The notes under the pieces are model-generated. The model was given only the letters and a program-made list of their open reading frames with translations. It was not told the origin of the DNA and did not search any database. Shown piece after piece: positions 18,659 through 27,058 of a stretch of DNA of 44,773 bases (position 1 is the first letter of the stretch; every line of letters begins with the position of its first letter). The position numbers were made by a program, and so were the translations under genes. This stretch comes from a virus, in the IMG/VR virus record IMGVR_UViG_3300031576_000105, positions 1-44,773 of that record; one strand, given 5' to 3'.

Positions 18659-20476
18659 ATGGCATATGACCAAGTAAAACAATATAACGAAGACGACCCT
18701 CATACAACTGGAGATAAGGGTATGCAACTTCTTGCTGTAAGAAGTGATGCTGGAGCTGCTCTAGCTGCTAATGGAGATTATATTCCATTAATGGTTAATG
18801 CTTCAGGGGCACTTTTTGTGACTGGCGGAGGTGGGGGAACTGAATATACTGAAGATATAGCTGCTCCTGCTGACCCTGTTGGTGGGACTTTAATGATGAC
18901 TCGTGATGACCAACTTGCTACAGTCACAGAAATTGAAGGAGATTGGTCACGTCTACGAAGTACCTCAAAGGGAGCATTATGGGTTGCTTTAGCTGACTCA
19001 GCTGGAGACCCAATTACTTCTTTCGGTGGAGGAATACAATATACAGAAGGAGATATTGATGCTACTATAACGGGAACAGCAATGATGATGGAGGTTGCTG
19101 CCAATACACTACAACCAGTTCAAGGAACTGTAGCAGATGGGCTTTTAGTTAATTTGGGAACTAATAATGACGTAACTGTTGCGTCACTTCCACTTCCAAC
19201 TGGAGCTTCAACTTCAGCTAATCAAACTACAATAATTGGACACGTTGATGGTATTGAAGCCTTACTTACCACAATAGATACTGATACTGGAGATATTGCG
19301 GTTGATGCAGATGCAATTAGAATTGCCGTTCAACTTATTGATGACGCTGCTGTTGTTCTTGGAACTGCCACATATACTGAAGCTACTTCAACGGGATTAG
19401 CGATAGGTGCAGTAAGACGTGATGCTGATACTACACTTGTAAGTCTTACAAATGAGTGGGGTCCACTTCAAATGGATGCCAACGGAAGATTAAAAGTCGA
19501 AGTATTTTCTGGCGAAACTTTACCAGTATCTTTGGCTTCAACTACTATTACTGGAACTGTTGCTGTAACCCAATCTGGTGCGTGGGATGTCACTGTTGCT
19601 GAATTACCAGCTGCAGCTGCTATCACAGATAACTTTGCAAACCCAACTACAACAAGTGTAATGGCAATGAATATGGTTTGGGATGGTGCTACTTGGGATA
19701 GAGCAGCTGGAAACTCTGCAGATGGAACTTTGGTTAATCTTGGAACAAACAATGATGTGACTGTAACTGGTTCTGTTTCAATAACAGGTGCAGTAGACAC
19801 TGAACTTCCAGCTGCTGCTGCTTTAGCAGATGCAGCTTCAGCAGCTCCAACAACTCCAACGGTCGGTGCTATTGGTTTATTAATGAACGCTACAACTGTT
19901 GATAGACAACGAGCAGTTGTAAACGCCCTAAACTCGACTGGAACTGGAATCGCAGGGGCTGGATTAGTGGCACAATTTGATGATACTACACCAACCACGG
20001 TTACTGAAAATCAATTTGGTAATGTAAGAATGTCTGCAAATGGAGTTTTATATGTCGGGGGAAGTGTGGCTCAAGATATTGCAATAGCTGGAAATCCTAT
20101 GCCTTCTGGTTATAGAGCTAGTGCAGCTGAACCAACAGCTATGTCAGCAGACGGAGATGCAGTTTATCCTTGGGCTGACCGAAAAGGTAGAACTGTTGTT
20201 ACAATGCAAGCTGCAACTGGAACTCAAACTTCAGTGGCTGGTTCTGCAACCAACGTAACACTATTAGCTTCTAATACCTCAAGAAAAGGAGCGTTAATTT
20301 ACAACGACTCTACTGCTATATTATATGTTAGATTACAAGCGACTGCTACAACATCAAACTTCTCAGTAAAAATGTTTTCTGATGATACTTATGAAGTTCC
20401 TTTTGGATATACTGGAATTATAGATGGTATTTGGGCAAGTGCTGCGGGTAATGCAAGAATAACTGAAATAACATAA
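18659..20476 (+). CDS. Tail fibre-like virion protein
   Basis: 605 residues, acidic and rich in Ala, Thr, Val and Gly, with repeated segments of the type DGTLVNLGTNNDVTV (seen near 155 and 355) and ELPAAAA. This internal repetition is typical of long beta-structured fibres. The C-terminal part (from about residue 510) reads as a compact beta domain, as in phage structural proteins with a TSRKGALIYNDS segment. The stop overlaps the next start (TAATG). No enzyme motif. Confidence 0.7.
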   Translation: MAYDQVKQYNEDDPHTTGDKGMQLLAVRSDAGAALAANGDYIPLMVNASGALFVTGGGGGTEYTEDIAAPADPVGGTLMMTRDDQLATVTEIEGDWSRLRSTSKGALWVALADSAGDPITSFGGGIQYTEGDIDATITGTAMMMEVAANTLQPVQGTVADGLLVNLGTNNDVTVASLPLPTGASTSANQTTIIGHVDGIEALLTTIDTDTGDIAVDADAIRIAVQLIDDAAVVLGTATYTEATSTGLAIGAVRRDADTTLVSLTNEWGPLQMDANGRLKVEVFSGETLPVSLASTTITGTVAVTQSGAWDVTVAELPAAAAITDNFANPTTTSVMAMNMVWDGATWDRAAGNSADGTLVNLGTNNDVTVTGSVSITGAVDTELPAAAALADAASAAPTTPTVGAIGLLMNATTVDRQRAVVNALNSTGTGIAGAGLVAQFDDTTPTTVTENQFGNVRMSANGVLYVGGSVAQDIAIAGNPMPSGYRASAAEPTAMSADGDAVYPWADRKGRTVVTMQAATGTQTSVAGSATNVTLLASNTSRKGALIYNDSTAILYVRLQATATTSNFSVKMFSDDTYEVPFGYTGIIDGIWASAAGNARITEIT

Positions 20477-21912
20477 TGTTAATAAGAAAAATTATAATTC
20501 AAGATGAGGGTGTTCAGCAAGGTGCGGTTAATATAATTGACTTTGCTGGTGCTGGTGTGAGTGCGGTTGTTGCTGGAAATAAAGTAACCGTAACTATTGC
20601 GGGTGGCGGTGGAAGTGGAACATCAACATCTAGGTCAATAACTCAAGTTGCTCACGGATTTGTAGTAAATGATGTTCTAAAATTTGCAAGTACTACTTAT
20701 CAAAAAGCCCAAGCTAATTCTGCTGCTAATGCAGAGGTTGTTGGTATTGTAACTGCGGTTGCTGATGCAGATAATTTTACTTTAACAATAGAAGGATATG
20801 TTACAGGACTTACGGCTTTAACTTCAGACACTGTTTATTTTCTTTCATCAGCTACAGCTGGACTTCTTTCTACAACTGAACCTTCTACAGTGGGACAAGT
20901 TTCAAAACCACTTCTTAAAACTGTTTCAACTACTACAGGATATATATTTAATTGGCGAGGTGCGGTAATTACTACACCTGCACCAGTTACAGCTGACTTT
21001 CAAATTTTTACATCTAATGGAACTTGGACTAAACCCGCAAATGCAAAATCTGTAGAAGTGGTCTGTTATGGTGCAGGAGGTGGAGGAGGAGGAGGAGGAA
21101 CAGATGTCCCGTTCACTACTGGAGCTAACGGAGGTTCGGGTGGGGGAGCTGGTTCTGTTACTAGAAAAATAATCAGAGCAAGTGATTTAGGTTCTACGGA
21201 AACTGTCACTGTGGGTACAGCTGGTCCAGGTGGGGCAGGAGGAACAGGGGCAAGTGACCAAAACGGTATTGATGGAACTGCTGGTGGAAATTCATCCTTT
21301 GGAACTTTATTAACAGCTTATGGTGGAGGAGGAGGATTTAAAGGTAGCACGGGAGGAGCTTCAAATATTAGTGGTGGTGCAGGTGGAGGTAGTGGTGGTG
21401 TTGGTCAGACTGGTTCAAGTGCTGATAATACAGGTGGTTTACCCGCTACTGTGGCGGGAGCTGCTGGAATAGCAGGAGAGGGTGCTGGTGGTGACACAGG
21501 ACAAAACGGAACAAATGCAGAATGGGGTGGAGGTTCAGGTGGTGGAACAGGTAATACTGGTGGAAGTTCTTTATTCTCGGCTGGTGGCGGTGGCGGTGGT
21601 GGTAGAAGTGGAAGTAATGGGGGTGCTGGGGGAAATCATCAAAGCTATGTAACTGGTGGTGGTGGAGCGGGAGGAACGGGAGGTGCTGCTGGTACTGCTG
21701 GAACTAGCCGTAGCGGATTCGGTGCTGGTAGTGGTGGTGGTGGTGGTGGAGGACTTGAAGCTGGTGGAGACCCAGCAGGAAATGGTGGAGCTGGTGGTGC
21801 TCCAGCTGGGGGTGGAGGCGGAGGTGGGGGTAATGCCAGAAGTTCTACCGCTACGGCTGGTACTGGTGGAGCAGGTGGTCGTGGAGAAGTAATAGTTGTA
21901 ACATATTTTTAA
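20476..21912 (+). CDS. Glycine-rich tail fibre/adhesin 2
   Basis: 478 residues. A short beta-rich N-terminus (about 1-175) is followed by a glycine-rich domain beginning FTSNGTWTKP, with Gly runs and the ending GGRGEVIVVTYF. The domain aligns residue by residue over long stretches with the C-terminal domain of the 10872 product, while the N-termini differ. The two genes thus share a swapped or duplicated receptor-binding module on different anchors. Start overlaps the previous stop, suggesting coupled translation. Confidence 0.8.
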   Translation: MLIRKIIIQDEGVQQGAVNIIDFAGAGVSAVVAGNKVTVTIAGGGGSGTSTSRSITQVAHGFVVNDVLKFASTTYQKAQANSAANAEVVGIVTAVADADNFTLTIEGYVTGLTALTSDTVYFLSSATAGLLSTTEPSTVGQVSKPLLKTVSTTTGYIFNWRGAVITTPAPVTADFQIFTSNGTWTKPANAKSVEVVCYGAGGGGGGGGTDVPFTTGANGGSGGGAGSVTRKIIRASDLGSTETVTVGTAGPGGAGGTGASDQNGIDGTAGGNSSFGTLLTAYGGGGGFKGSTGGASNISGGAGGGSGGVGQTGSSADNTGGLPATVAGAAGIAGEGAGGDTGQNGTNAEWGGGSGGGTGNTGGSSLFSAGGGGGGGRSGSNGGAGGNHQSYVTGGGGAGGTGGAAGTAGTSRSGFGAGSGGGGGGGLEAGGDPAGNGGAGGAPAGGGGGGGGNARSSTATAGTGGAGGRGEVIVVTYF

Positions 21913-21913
21913 T

Positions 21914-21942
21914 TATGATATTATTAAAAAATGTGGTATAAT
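21914..21942 (+). promoter_or_regulatory. Late promoter for small fibre-region genes
   Basis: Extended TGGTATAAT with hexamer at 21937-21942. The -35 candidate TATGAT at 21914-21919 is weak but correctly placed with a 17-nt spacer. The ATG is 8 nt downstream. Confidence 0.65.
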
Positions 21943-21950
21943 ATAAATAT

Positions 21951-22136
21951 ATGGCAGATAGTGCATTAAATTTACCAACATTAGGCGGTTCAATAAGCGA
22001 CGCAGCTTATGACCCAACAACCTGGAACGGTGATACAACAAACGCTCCGAGTAAAAATGCAATGCGTGATATTTTAGTTCGTATGCCCACGGACGGTCAA
22101 ATGGTCGCAGCCGATAGAGGTATGCAAATGCCTTGA
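21951..22136 (+). CDS. Small fibre-associated protein
   Basis: 61 residues containing APSKNAMRDIL, a motif pattern common in phage tail-fibre and neck-fibre proteins (xAPSKNAVxD). It starts 8 nt after a TATAAT box and ends in TGA. It may be a small structural module supplied separately from the fibres. No other domain fits in this length. Confidence 0.6.
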   Translation: MADSALNLPTLGGSISDAAYDPTTWNGDTTNAPSKNAMRDILVRMPTDGQMVAADRGMQMP

Positions 22137-22157
22137 TTATTAGTTAATTAAAATTTT

Positions 22158-22592
22158 ATGGCAGGAAATATAGACCCAATTTATTCAAGGATAGGAGATG
22201 TAAGTAATAATGGCACTACTGGTATGAACCAGTTGGTGCTTAACGCAGCTACTGATTACACTGGTATAGATGCCGATACATCGTTGATTTTTACTGCGGA
22301 CGCTACAAATGGAAGTTATGTTCGTAGGATTCGTTTCAAGGCTGGGGGAACAAATGTTGCTACTGTGGCTCGTATTTACATTAATAACGGTTCAGCACCA
22401 ACAACAGCAACGAACAATGTATTTTACGGAGAAGTATCCCTTCCCGCAACAACAGCAATCGCAACAGCAGCGACAATAGAAGTGGACTATCCACTAGAAT
22501 TTGCTTTACCAGCAGGATTTAGATTGTATTTTGGTATAGCAACAGCCGTAGCAGCAGGCTGGTGTGCTACAGTTATTGGTGGAAAATACTAA
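22158..22592 (+). CDS. Hypothetical tail/fibre protein
   Basis: 144 residues, beta-rich, beginning MAGNIDPIYSRIGDV and containing ARIYINNGSAPTTATN followed by a strand rich in Ala and Thr. It resembles uncharacterised structural proteins located among phage fibres. It is separated from the previous gene by only 21 nt and followed immediately by an endonuclease gene. No catalytic residues recognised. Confidence 0.6.
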   Translation: MAGNIDPIYSRIGDVSNNGTTGMNQLVLNAATDYTGIDADTSLIFTADATNGSYVRRIRFKAGGTNVATVARIYINNGSAPTTATNNVFYGEVSLPATTAIATAATIEVDYPLEFALPAGFRLYFGIATAVAAGWCATVIGGKY

Positions 22593-22593
22593 A

Positions 22594-22980
22594 ATGGAAA
22601 CTGAAATTACAACCAGAAATAAAAAACTGGAAAATAATAAAATATGGTATAAAGCTCACCCGAATTACAAAAAAGGTTGGAGAGATAAAATGAAGTTGAT
22701 TAACCCTCAACGTTGGAAAGATTGGAATCGTAATTCAAAACTAAAATCGGCATATGGATTAACAATTATAGAATTTAATACTATGCTTGCTTCTCAAGGC
22801 GATAGTTGTGCTGTATGTGGTGGGGTAGCAGGGGGTCGTGGAAACTTCCACGTGGACCATAATCACAAAACAGGAAAAATTAGAGGACTACTTTGTCATA
22901 ATTGTAATATTACATTAGGTCTTGTAAAAGATAATAAAGAACATCTTATAAAACTAATTTCTTATTTAGAGAATTATTAA
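22594..22980 (+). CDS. Endonuclease VII-like HNH nuclease
   Basis: 128 residues from the ATG at 22594, which directly follows the upstream stop. It carries the T4 gp49 family signature: CAVCGG, then FHVDHNHKTGKIRGLLCHNCN and a C-terminal LGLVKDN helix. The four cysteines bind zinc and the DH/N residues form the catalytic site. Members resolve branched DNA or act as homing nucleases. Insertion among fibre genes without its own promoter suggests a homing-type or mobile gene, but junction resolution is equally possible. Confidence 0.87.
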   Translation: METEITTRNKKLENNKIWYKAHPNYKKGWRDKMKLINPQRWKDWNRNSKLKSAYGLTIIEFNTMLASQGDSCAVCGGVAGGRGNFHVDHNHKTGKIRGLLCHNCNITLGLVKDNKEHLIKLISYLENY

Positions 22981-22981
22981 A

Positions 22982-23896
22982 ATGATACCAACACCAGACT
23001 TCCCAAATCCAACAAAAGCTGATGTGCAAATTTTTAATCGTCCATCAACAGTTACTAATACTCAATGGACGACTTGGACTAAACCACCAGGAATTTCTAT
23101 GGTGCAGATTTTTTGTATTGGGGGCGGAGGAGGTGGAGGAGGCGGATTTACGGGCATAGCTGGTTCAGCCAGAGGTGGAGGCGGTTCAGGAGGAAGTTCA
23201 GGAATGGCGAGAGTAACAATTCCTGCGTTCCTATTACCTGACATATTATATATTCAAGTAGGAGCAGGAGGTCAAGGTGTGGGTTCAGGAGGTGGAACAG
23301 CAGGTTCTGGTGTTCCATCTAATGTTTCAATAGCACCAGATTTTGGTGCTACAAATGAAGTAGCTTTTTCTGGCACCGCAGCTGGCGGGGGTGGAACTGG
23401 AACAGGAGCAGCAGCAGGAGCAGCGGGAGCAGCAGGTGGTATTGCATCAATTACACAGATGATATTTGGAGGATTGGGACAATTTAATTTAATTGCAGGT
23501 CAAGCAGGTGTGATAGGTGGTGCTGTAGCAGGAGCAAATGGAACAGCCCAAATCATACCGACTACTTCAGTTTTAACCACTGGTGGTTCTAGTGGAGCAG
23601 GCACAACTTCTGCCGATTTTGCTGGAGGTGCTTGGACTGCTATTGCAAGTTCATACCTTTCACAACAGCGTCCAGCAACTCCAGCCGCAGGTTCAAATAA
23701 TGGTTCGGGAGGATTTAACTTATGGAAACCGTTTTTTGCTTTCGGAGGCACAGGTGGTTCAGCTTCTAACACAGGAGTCGGGGGTCAGGGAGGAAATGGA
23801 GGCTATGGTAGTGGCGGTGGTGGAGGGGGTGGAGGCACTACTGGAGGTCGTGGTGGAGACGGAGGTAGTGGATTAGTAGTAATAATAGCTTGGTAA
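22982..23896 (+). CDS. Glycine-rich tail fibre/adhesin 3
   Basis: 304 residues. After about 30 residues (WTTWTKPPGISMVQI) it enters a Gly-rich domain with GGGGGGG runs and ends GGSGLVVIIAW. It is the third member of the same domain family as the 10872 and 20476 products, but is more diverged and almost lacks a separate N-terminal region. Possibly an assembly partner or a tip protein. Starts 1 nt after the endonuclease stop. Confidence 0.75.
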   Translation: MIPTPDFPNPTKADVQIFNRPSTVTNTQWTTWTKPPGISMVQIFCIGGGGGGGGGFTGIAGSARGGGGSGGSSGMARVTIPAFLLPDILYIQVGAGGQGVGSGGGTAGSGVPSNVSIAPDFGATNEVAFSGTAAGGGGTGTGAAAGAAGAAGGIASITQMIFGGLGQFNLIAGQAGVIGGAVAGANGTAQIIPTTSVLTTGGSSGAGTTSADFAGGAWTAIASSYLSQQRPATPAAGSNNGSGGFNLWKPFFAFGGTGGSASNTGVGGQGGNGGYGSGGGGGGGGTTGGRGGDGGSGLVVIIAW

Positions 23897-23900
23897 ATAT

Positions 23901-24524
23901 ATGAGCACAAATGTAAAAGCAATCGTTTTAGGAGCAGAGCCAACATCAGCTGGTATTTTAGTTAATGTCGGAATTTTTAATGATGATAATATTGATAATC
24001 ATATTGCAACTTTCCAATGTTTCTTACAATTAGATGTAGATTTAGTTCCAGGAGTAACAACAAAGACAATTTTTGATTTAATAAAATCAAGAACTTTAGC
24101 CTTTGCAACAACTCAAGATTATATTCTGTCCGCTAGTAATGTTTTTTGGACAGGAGTGATTGTTGAGGATTTTCAAGAATTAGTAGACAGTAAAATAACA
24201 ACTTGGATAAATGGGGTTGAGAAGTCAAACTGCAAAGAATATCATACTAGGGCAACTGTATCGGGTGGAACAGCTACATTTTATTTAACAGATAATGGTC
24301 TTTCAAGCGGTAATGCTATTTTTACAAATATCTATAAAGATAGTGCAAAGTTTTGGGTAGATAACAAAACAGACCAGCACCAGTTTGGAGATTATGCTGT
24401 GGCAGGGAACTTAAAAAGTATAAGTGTTTCAGTTAATAGGCTTGGCTCAGTTTTATTGAGTATCATTCAATTTATTTCAGGGAGTGATGGCACGGTCGTT
24501 TATTTATCAATTAAAGGAGATTAA
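23901..24524 (+). CDS. Hypothetical fibre-region protein
   Basis: 207 residues, mixed alpha/beta, beginning MSTNVKAIVLGAEPTSAGILVNVG. It has no recognised family, no transmembrane segment and no cysteine pairs. It is tightly linked to the preceding fibre gene and followed by small membrane proteins, so it is likely virion-associated or an accessory to the fibre. Confidence 0.55.
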   Translation: MSTNVKAIVLGAEPTSAGILVNVGIFNDDNIDNHIATFQCFLQLDVDLVPGVTTKTIFDLIKSRTLAFATTQDYILSASNVFWTGVIVEDFQELVDSKITTWINGVEKSNCKEYHTRATVSGGTATFYLTDNGLSSGNAIFTNIYKDSAKFWVDNKTDQHQFGDYAVAGNLKSISVSVNRLGSVLLSIIQFISGSDGTVVYLSIKGD

Positions 24525-24528
24525 TTTT

Positions 24529-24681
24529 ATGAAGCAAATTTTTGAAAAAGGAAATAAGATTTATATAAATCCAAGAAATTTGATTTTTGGAGTTTTCTTG
24601 GTTTTAGCGTTGTTATTAACGGTTGGAATTATAGTTGGTAGTGAACCTACCTATGTTCAAGGACCCTACCAGGATGAATAA
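24529..24681 (+). CDS. Small single-span membrane protein
   Basis: 50 residues from ATG 24529. A basic N-terminus is followed by one clear transmembrane helix (LIFGVFLVLALLLTVGIIVG, about residues 18-37) and a short polar tail. Its end overlaps the next gene by 8 nt. It lies in the lysis region, so a holin, pinholin or spanin-like role is possible; nothing specific identifies which. Confidence 0.6.
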   Translation: MKQIFEKGNKIYINPRNLIFGVFLVLALLLTVGIIVGSEPTYVQGPYQDE

Positions 24682-24808
24682 TTATTACTTTAAGGTTCTT
24701 TATCTTGTTGGTTGGACTATAACAGTAATCTTTATAGCTACACATATGATAGATAAAAAAATAGAGACTGGTATAGATAATGCGTTCTCTAAGTTTGAAG
24801 TGGAATAA
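24674..24808 (+). CDS. Small single-span membrane protein 2
   Basis: 44 residues; the start overlaps the preceding stop. A hydrophobic segment (VLYLVGWTITVIFIATHMI, about residues 8-26) is followed by an acidic/basic tail. Two adjacent overlapping one-span genes recall holin/antiholin or spanin pairs, but neither has a lipobox. Inferred lysis accessory. Confidence 0.55.
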   Translation: MNNYYFKVLYLVGWTITVIFIATHMIDKKIETGIDNAFSKFEVE

Positions 24809-24810
24809 AA

Positions 24811-24915
24811 ATGGCTAAAAAATACGTTTTAATAAGTAAAAAGACAAAGAAGAAAATAGCCCTTAAGGTTAAGAAATATCAAAGGGGTCCAGTAAACCCT
24901 AGAAGGTTGGCATAA
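24811..24915 (+). CDS. Small basic protein
   Basis: 34 residues starting 2 nt after the previous stop, extremely rich in Lys and Arg (MAKKYVLISKKTKKK). No family recognised. The tight spacing supports translation. A nucleic-acid-binding or virion-packed role is possible. Confidence 0.5.
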   Translation: MAKKYVLISKKTKKKIALKVKKYQRGPVNPRRLA

Positions 24916-24944
24916 TTGCTAGAGATTATAAATAATGGTATAAT
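24916..24944 (+). promoter_or_regulatory. Late promoter for lysis genes
   Basis: TTGCTA at 24916-24921, a 17-nt spacer and extended TGGTATAAT with hexamer at 24939-24944. The ATG is 8 nt downstream. Confidence 0.75.
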
Positions 24945-24952
24945 ATAAATAA

Positions 24953-25240
24953 ATGGAATCAATATTTCAGTTCGCACAGACGGTCTCACCAATCGGTATA
25001 ATAGCCCTCTTAGTAATCGTAATAATAATGATTCTAAAGAATGGCAATTTACAATTTTTAAAACCTAAAAAATCACAGGATTTATGTGAAATACATAGAA
25101 GATTAGACCAAATAGCTGAAAATCATCTACACGAACTCCCTGAAATGAAACAAATACTAGACCGAATGGAAGTTGAACAAGTAAAACAGGGTAATCGTCT
25201 AACATCAGTTGAAACTAAAATAGAAATACTTTTAAAATAA
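24953..25240 (+). CDS. Membrane-anchored coiled-coil protein, putative lysis accessory
   Basis: 95 residues: one transmembrane helix near the N-terminus (about residues 12-28, GIIALLVIVIIMI) followed by a soluble charged helix with heptad spacing. This is the topology of XhlA-like or spanin-like phage proteins placed next to endolysins. The endolysin begins 1 nt after it. No lipobox or catalytic site. Assignment to lysis rests on context. Confidence 0.6.
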   Translation: MESIFQFAQTVSPIGIIALLVIVIIMILKNGNLQFLKPKKSQDLCEIHRRLDQIAENHLHELPEMKQILDRMEVEQVKQGNRLTSVETKIEILLK

Positions 25241-25241
25241 T

Positions 25242-26180
25242 ATGCAAATATATAACAGCGGTCTAGCAGTAGACCCACGAACACCAGAAGAAAAAGCAAA
25301 AGATTACCAACACCCAGAGGGTGCAATAATTCTTAATTGGGTAGAAAAAACTCCCGACAAATGGAAAAAATATATCCCAAGAGAACAAGACGGTTCTTTA
25401 TCTTGTTATGCACAAGCAAGTGCTAAAGCTGTTGAGATTTTAACTGGTAAGGTTTTATCAGCACATCCTCCATATTATAATCGTGCGAACTATCCTGGGG
25501 GTGGAATGTATACACAGAACGTAGGAGACTTATGGAAAAATATTGGTTCAACTCTAGAATCTTTAGATGTTTCTCAAAATCTCAGCGAATCAAAAATGAA
25601 TCTGCAATGTTCTGTTACTAAAGATACTAAGATAGGTAAGTATTTCTTCCTTAATCCTAAAAACATAGATTCTATTGCAGAAGCGATAGAACTAAATAAA
25701 CACTGCCTCCTTGTTGTTCACTGTTATAAATCAGAATGGAAAGCAATTCCCGTTTCAAACGGACAGAGTTCTGGCGGTTATGATTTTGGACACGCTATCT
25801 GTGCCGTAGACTACTTCCTGTATAATGGGAAGAAAACTATCTTGATTGAAGATTCAACGGGTCATTTTAACTCTTTTGATAAACACGGTCAGCGTTTAAT
25901 TTCAGAAGATTTCCTGAAAGCTCGTTTTGAAGGAGCTATGTATTTTACTTTACCAGTTCCCGTGGTTCCCCCAACATTTAAGTTTACTAAAACTTTAAGA
26001 TTCGGGCAGACGAACGATGATGTTAAACAACTACAAAAATTCTTAAGTGTGCTTCCACAATCAGGGTATTTTGGTAATAAAACTCTTGGAGCAGTCAAAA
26101 CCTTCCAACAAGCTCGTGGCTTGACAGTTGATGGAATAGTTGGTCCAATAACAAGAGCTGAGTTAAATAAATACCTCTAA
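25242..26180 (+). CDS. Endolysin: cysteine peptidase-like domain plus peptidoglycan-binding domain
   Basis: 312 residues. The N-terminal domain shows a papain-like arrangement: Cys55 in GSLSCYAQA, a His in GYDFGHAICAVDYF near 185, and an acidic residue in ILIEDSTGHF shortly after. The C-terminal 70 residues are a PG_binding_1 domain (QTNDDVKQLQKFL followed by FGNKTLGAVKTFQ). It would cleave the peptide part of peptidoglycan at lysis. No signal peptide is seen, so release would need a holin. Catalytic assignment is by pattern; the exact bond cleaved is unknown. Confidence 0.78.
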   Translation: MQIYNSGLAVDPRTPEEKAKDYQHPEGAIILNWVEKTPDKWKKYIPREQDGSLSCYAQASAKAVEILTGKVLSAHPPYYNRANYPGGGMYTQNVGDLWKNIGSTLESLDVSQNLSESKMNLQCSVTKDTKIGKYFFLNPKNIDSIAEAIELNKHCLLVVHCYKSEWKAIPVSNGQSSGGYDFGHAICAVDYFLYNGKKTILIEDSTGHFNSFDKHGQRLISEDFLKARFEGAMYFTLPVPVVPPTFKFTKTLRFGQTNDDVKQLQKFLSVLPQSGYFGNKTLGAVKTFQQARGLTVDGIVGPITRAELNKYL

Positions 26181-26181
26181 G

Positions 26182-26226
26182 TTATCCACTTTTTTTCTTT
26201 GATTTAATCTCCAAAAGTAGTATTAT
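26182..26226 (+). promoter_or_regulatory. DnaA-box promoter for ncRNA
   Basis: TTATCCACT (8 of 9 matches to the DnaA box) at 26182-26190, 7 nt, TTTGAT at 26198-26203, a 17-nt spacer and TATTAT at 26221-26226. It points into a gene-less structured region. Confidence 0.65.
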
Positions 26227-26229
26227 ACT

Positions 26230-26448
26230 ACTGGGTTTTCATTTGTTCACTTCAAAAGGGAGGTCGTATGCGACACTGTGCAACGTGCCACTGTGCCTTA
26301 AACCAGCACAAGGCAAGAAGATTCCACAAGTTGTGGTTTTGTCTCAGGCACTTCCTTCAACTGCGGAAGGGGGTGATTCACCTATCTCGGTAGCTTCGGC
26401 TACTGTCAAGACCGCCAGGGGCTGAAATATACCCCTGGCGTTTTATTT
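26230..26448 (+). ncRNA. Structured non-coding RNA of unknown class
   Basis: About 215 nt between a promoter and a strong terminator, with no convincing ORF. Visible helices are GTCGTATGCGAC, CCACAAGTTGTGG, CTTCC paired with GGAAG, GGTGA paired with TCACC, and a perfect GTAGC-TTCG-GCTAC tetraloop hairpin. The region has a markedly higher GC content than its surroundings. It does not match tmRNA, 6S, SRP or RNase P signatures that I know. The 60-codon frame inside it looks like chance. Confidence 0.65.
26413..26448 (+). terminator. Rho-independent terminator
   Basis: CGCCAGGGG at 26413-26421 pairs perfectly with CCCCTGGCG at 26432-26440, followed by TTTTATTT. It ends the non-coding RNA and overlaps the 3' end of the opposing HNH gene. 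Confidence 0.9.
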
Positions 26449-26823
26449 GATATGATTATTATCTTGAATTGTTTTTAAACGATGACAATTTGGACATAAA
26501 ATTTGTATTTTATGTTTATCTTTTTTGGTTAGATACTTACAGGTTATTTTATTCGTTCTTCTTTTAAGTGGTTCTATGTGGTCAGCATCAAAAAAGGCGT
26601 ACATTCCAATTTTTTGTAATCCGCAGTGAGAACATTTAAAATCAGCCTCCTCTATAAGTAATTTGCGAACATTTATAGCGGGATAGTTATGGGGAGAAAT
26701 CGGACATAGTTTACATTCGTATCTTACTTTACTCCCAGACTTATTGGCGTGAAATTCACTTATATCCTTTATATTGTGACAGATATAACATTTTCTTTTA
26801 CCAATTCCATATTTATTATTCAT
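26443..26823 (-). CDS. Free-standing HNH endonuclease
   Basis: 126 residues with two N-terminal CxxC pairs (CYICH, CKLC), a further CSHC, the catalytic FDADHIEPL segment near residue 85, and LCPNCHRLKT at the C-terminus. It is a typical zinc-bound HNH nuclease, probably a homing endonuclease. It is transcribed opposite to the surrounding late and lysis genes, from its own promoter, with ATG exactly 6 nt after TATAAT. Its position next to the ncRNA raises the possibility that the two moved together. Confidence 0.88.
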   Translation of the reverse strand: MNNKYGIGKRKCYICHNIKDISEFHANKSGSKVRYECKLCPISPHNYPAINVRKLLIEEADFKCSHCGLQKIGMYAFFDADHIEPLKRRTNKITCKYLTKKDKHKIQILCPNCHRLKTIQDNNHIK

Positions 26824-26829
26824 ACAACC

Positions 26830-26858
26830 ATTATAACATATTCCCGCCTGAAAGAAAA
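26830..26858 (-). promoter_or_regulatory. Leaderless promoter for HNH gene
   Basis: Extended TGTTATAAT on the minus strand, hexamer at 26830-26835, 6 nt before the ATG at 26823. The -35 (TTTTCT at 26853-26858) is weak, consistent with an extended -10 promoter. Confidence 0.75.
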
Positions 26859-26874
26859 GGCGGTCTATCTATTT

Positions 26875-27006
26875 ATGACTAAGGGGGAAAGAAGAGAAAA
26901 ATTGAAGAGAAATAGGTCAAAAATGGTTGTTTCTAATCGTTCTATTTTTAATATTATTCGTATAAAACATAATAAAGTTATCCACAGTCGGGGTTTGAAA
27001 AAGTAA
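26875..27006 (+). CDS. Small basic protein, uncertain
   Basis: 43 residues from ATG 26875, very rich in Lys and Arg. It overlaps the DnaA box and -35 of the next promoter, which argues against or constrains coding. No family recognised. Listed because the gap before the holin is otherwise unexplained. Confidence 0.3.
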   Translation: MTKGERREKLKRNRSKMVVSNRSIFNIIRIKHNKVIHSRGLKK

Positions 27007-27022
27007 TTTTATATGTTATACT
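26978..27022 (+). promoter_or_regulatory. DnaA-box promoter for holin/lysozyme unit
   Basis: Perfect TTATCCACA at 26978-26986, 7 nt, TTTGAA at 26994-26999, a 17-nt spacer and TATACT at 27017-27022. The holin ATG is 36 nt downstream. Confidence 0.75.
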
Positions 27023-27058
27023 TATGGGGTAGATTATCAGTTAATATCGTTATAAAAT

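Noticed and set aside
26243-26425. 60-codon ORF in the structured RNA region
   Set aside because: It overlaps hairpins and the terminator, has no start context fitting the leaderless rule and no protein-like pattern.
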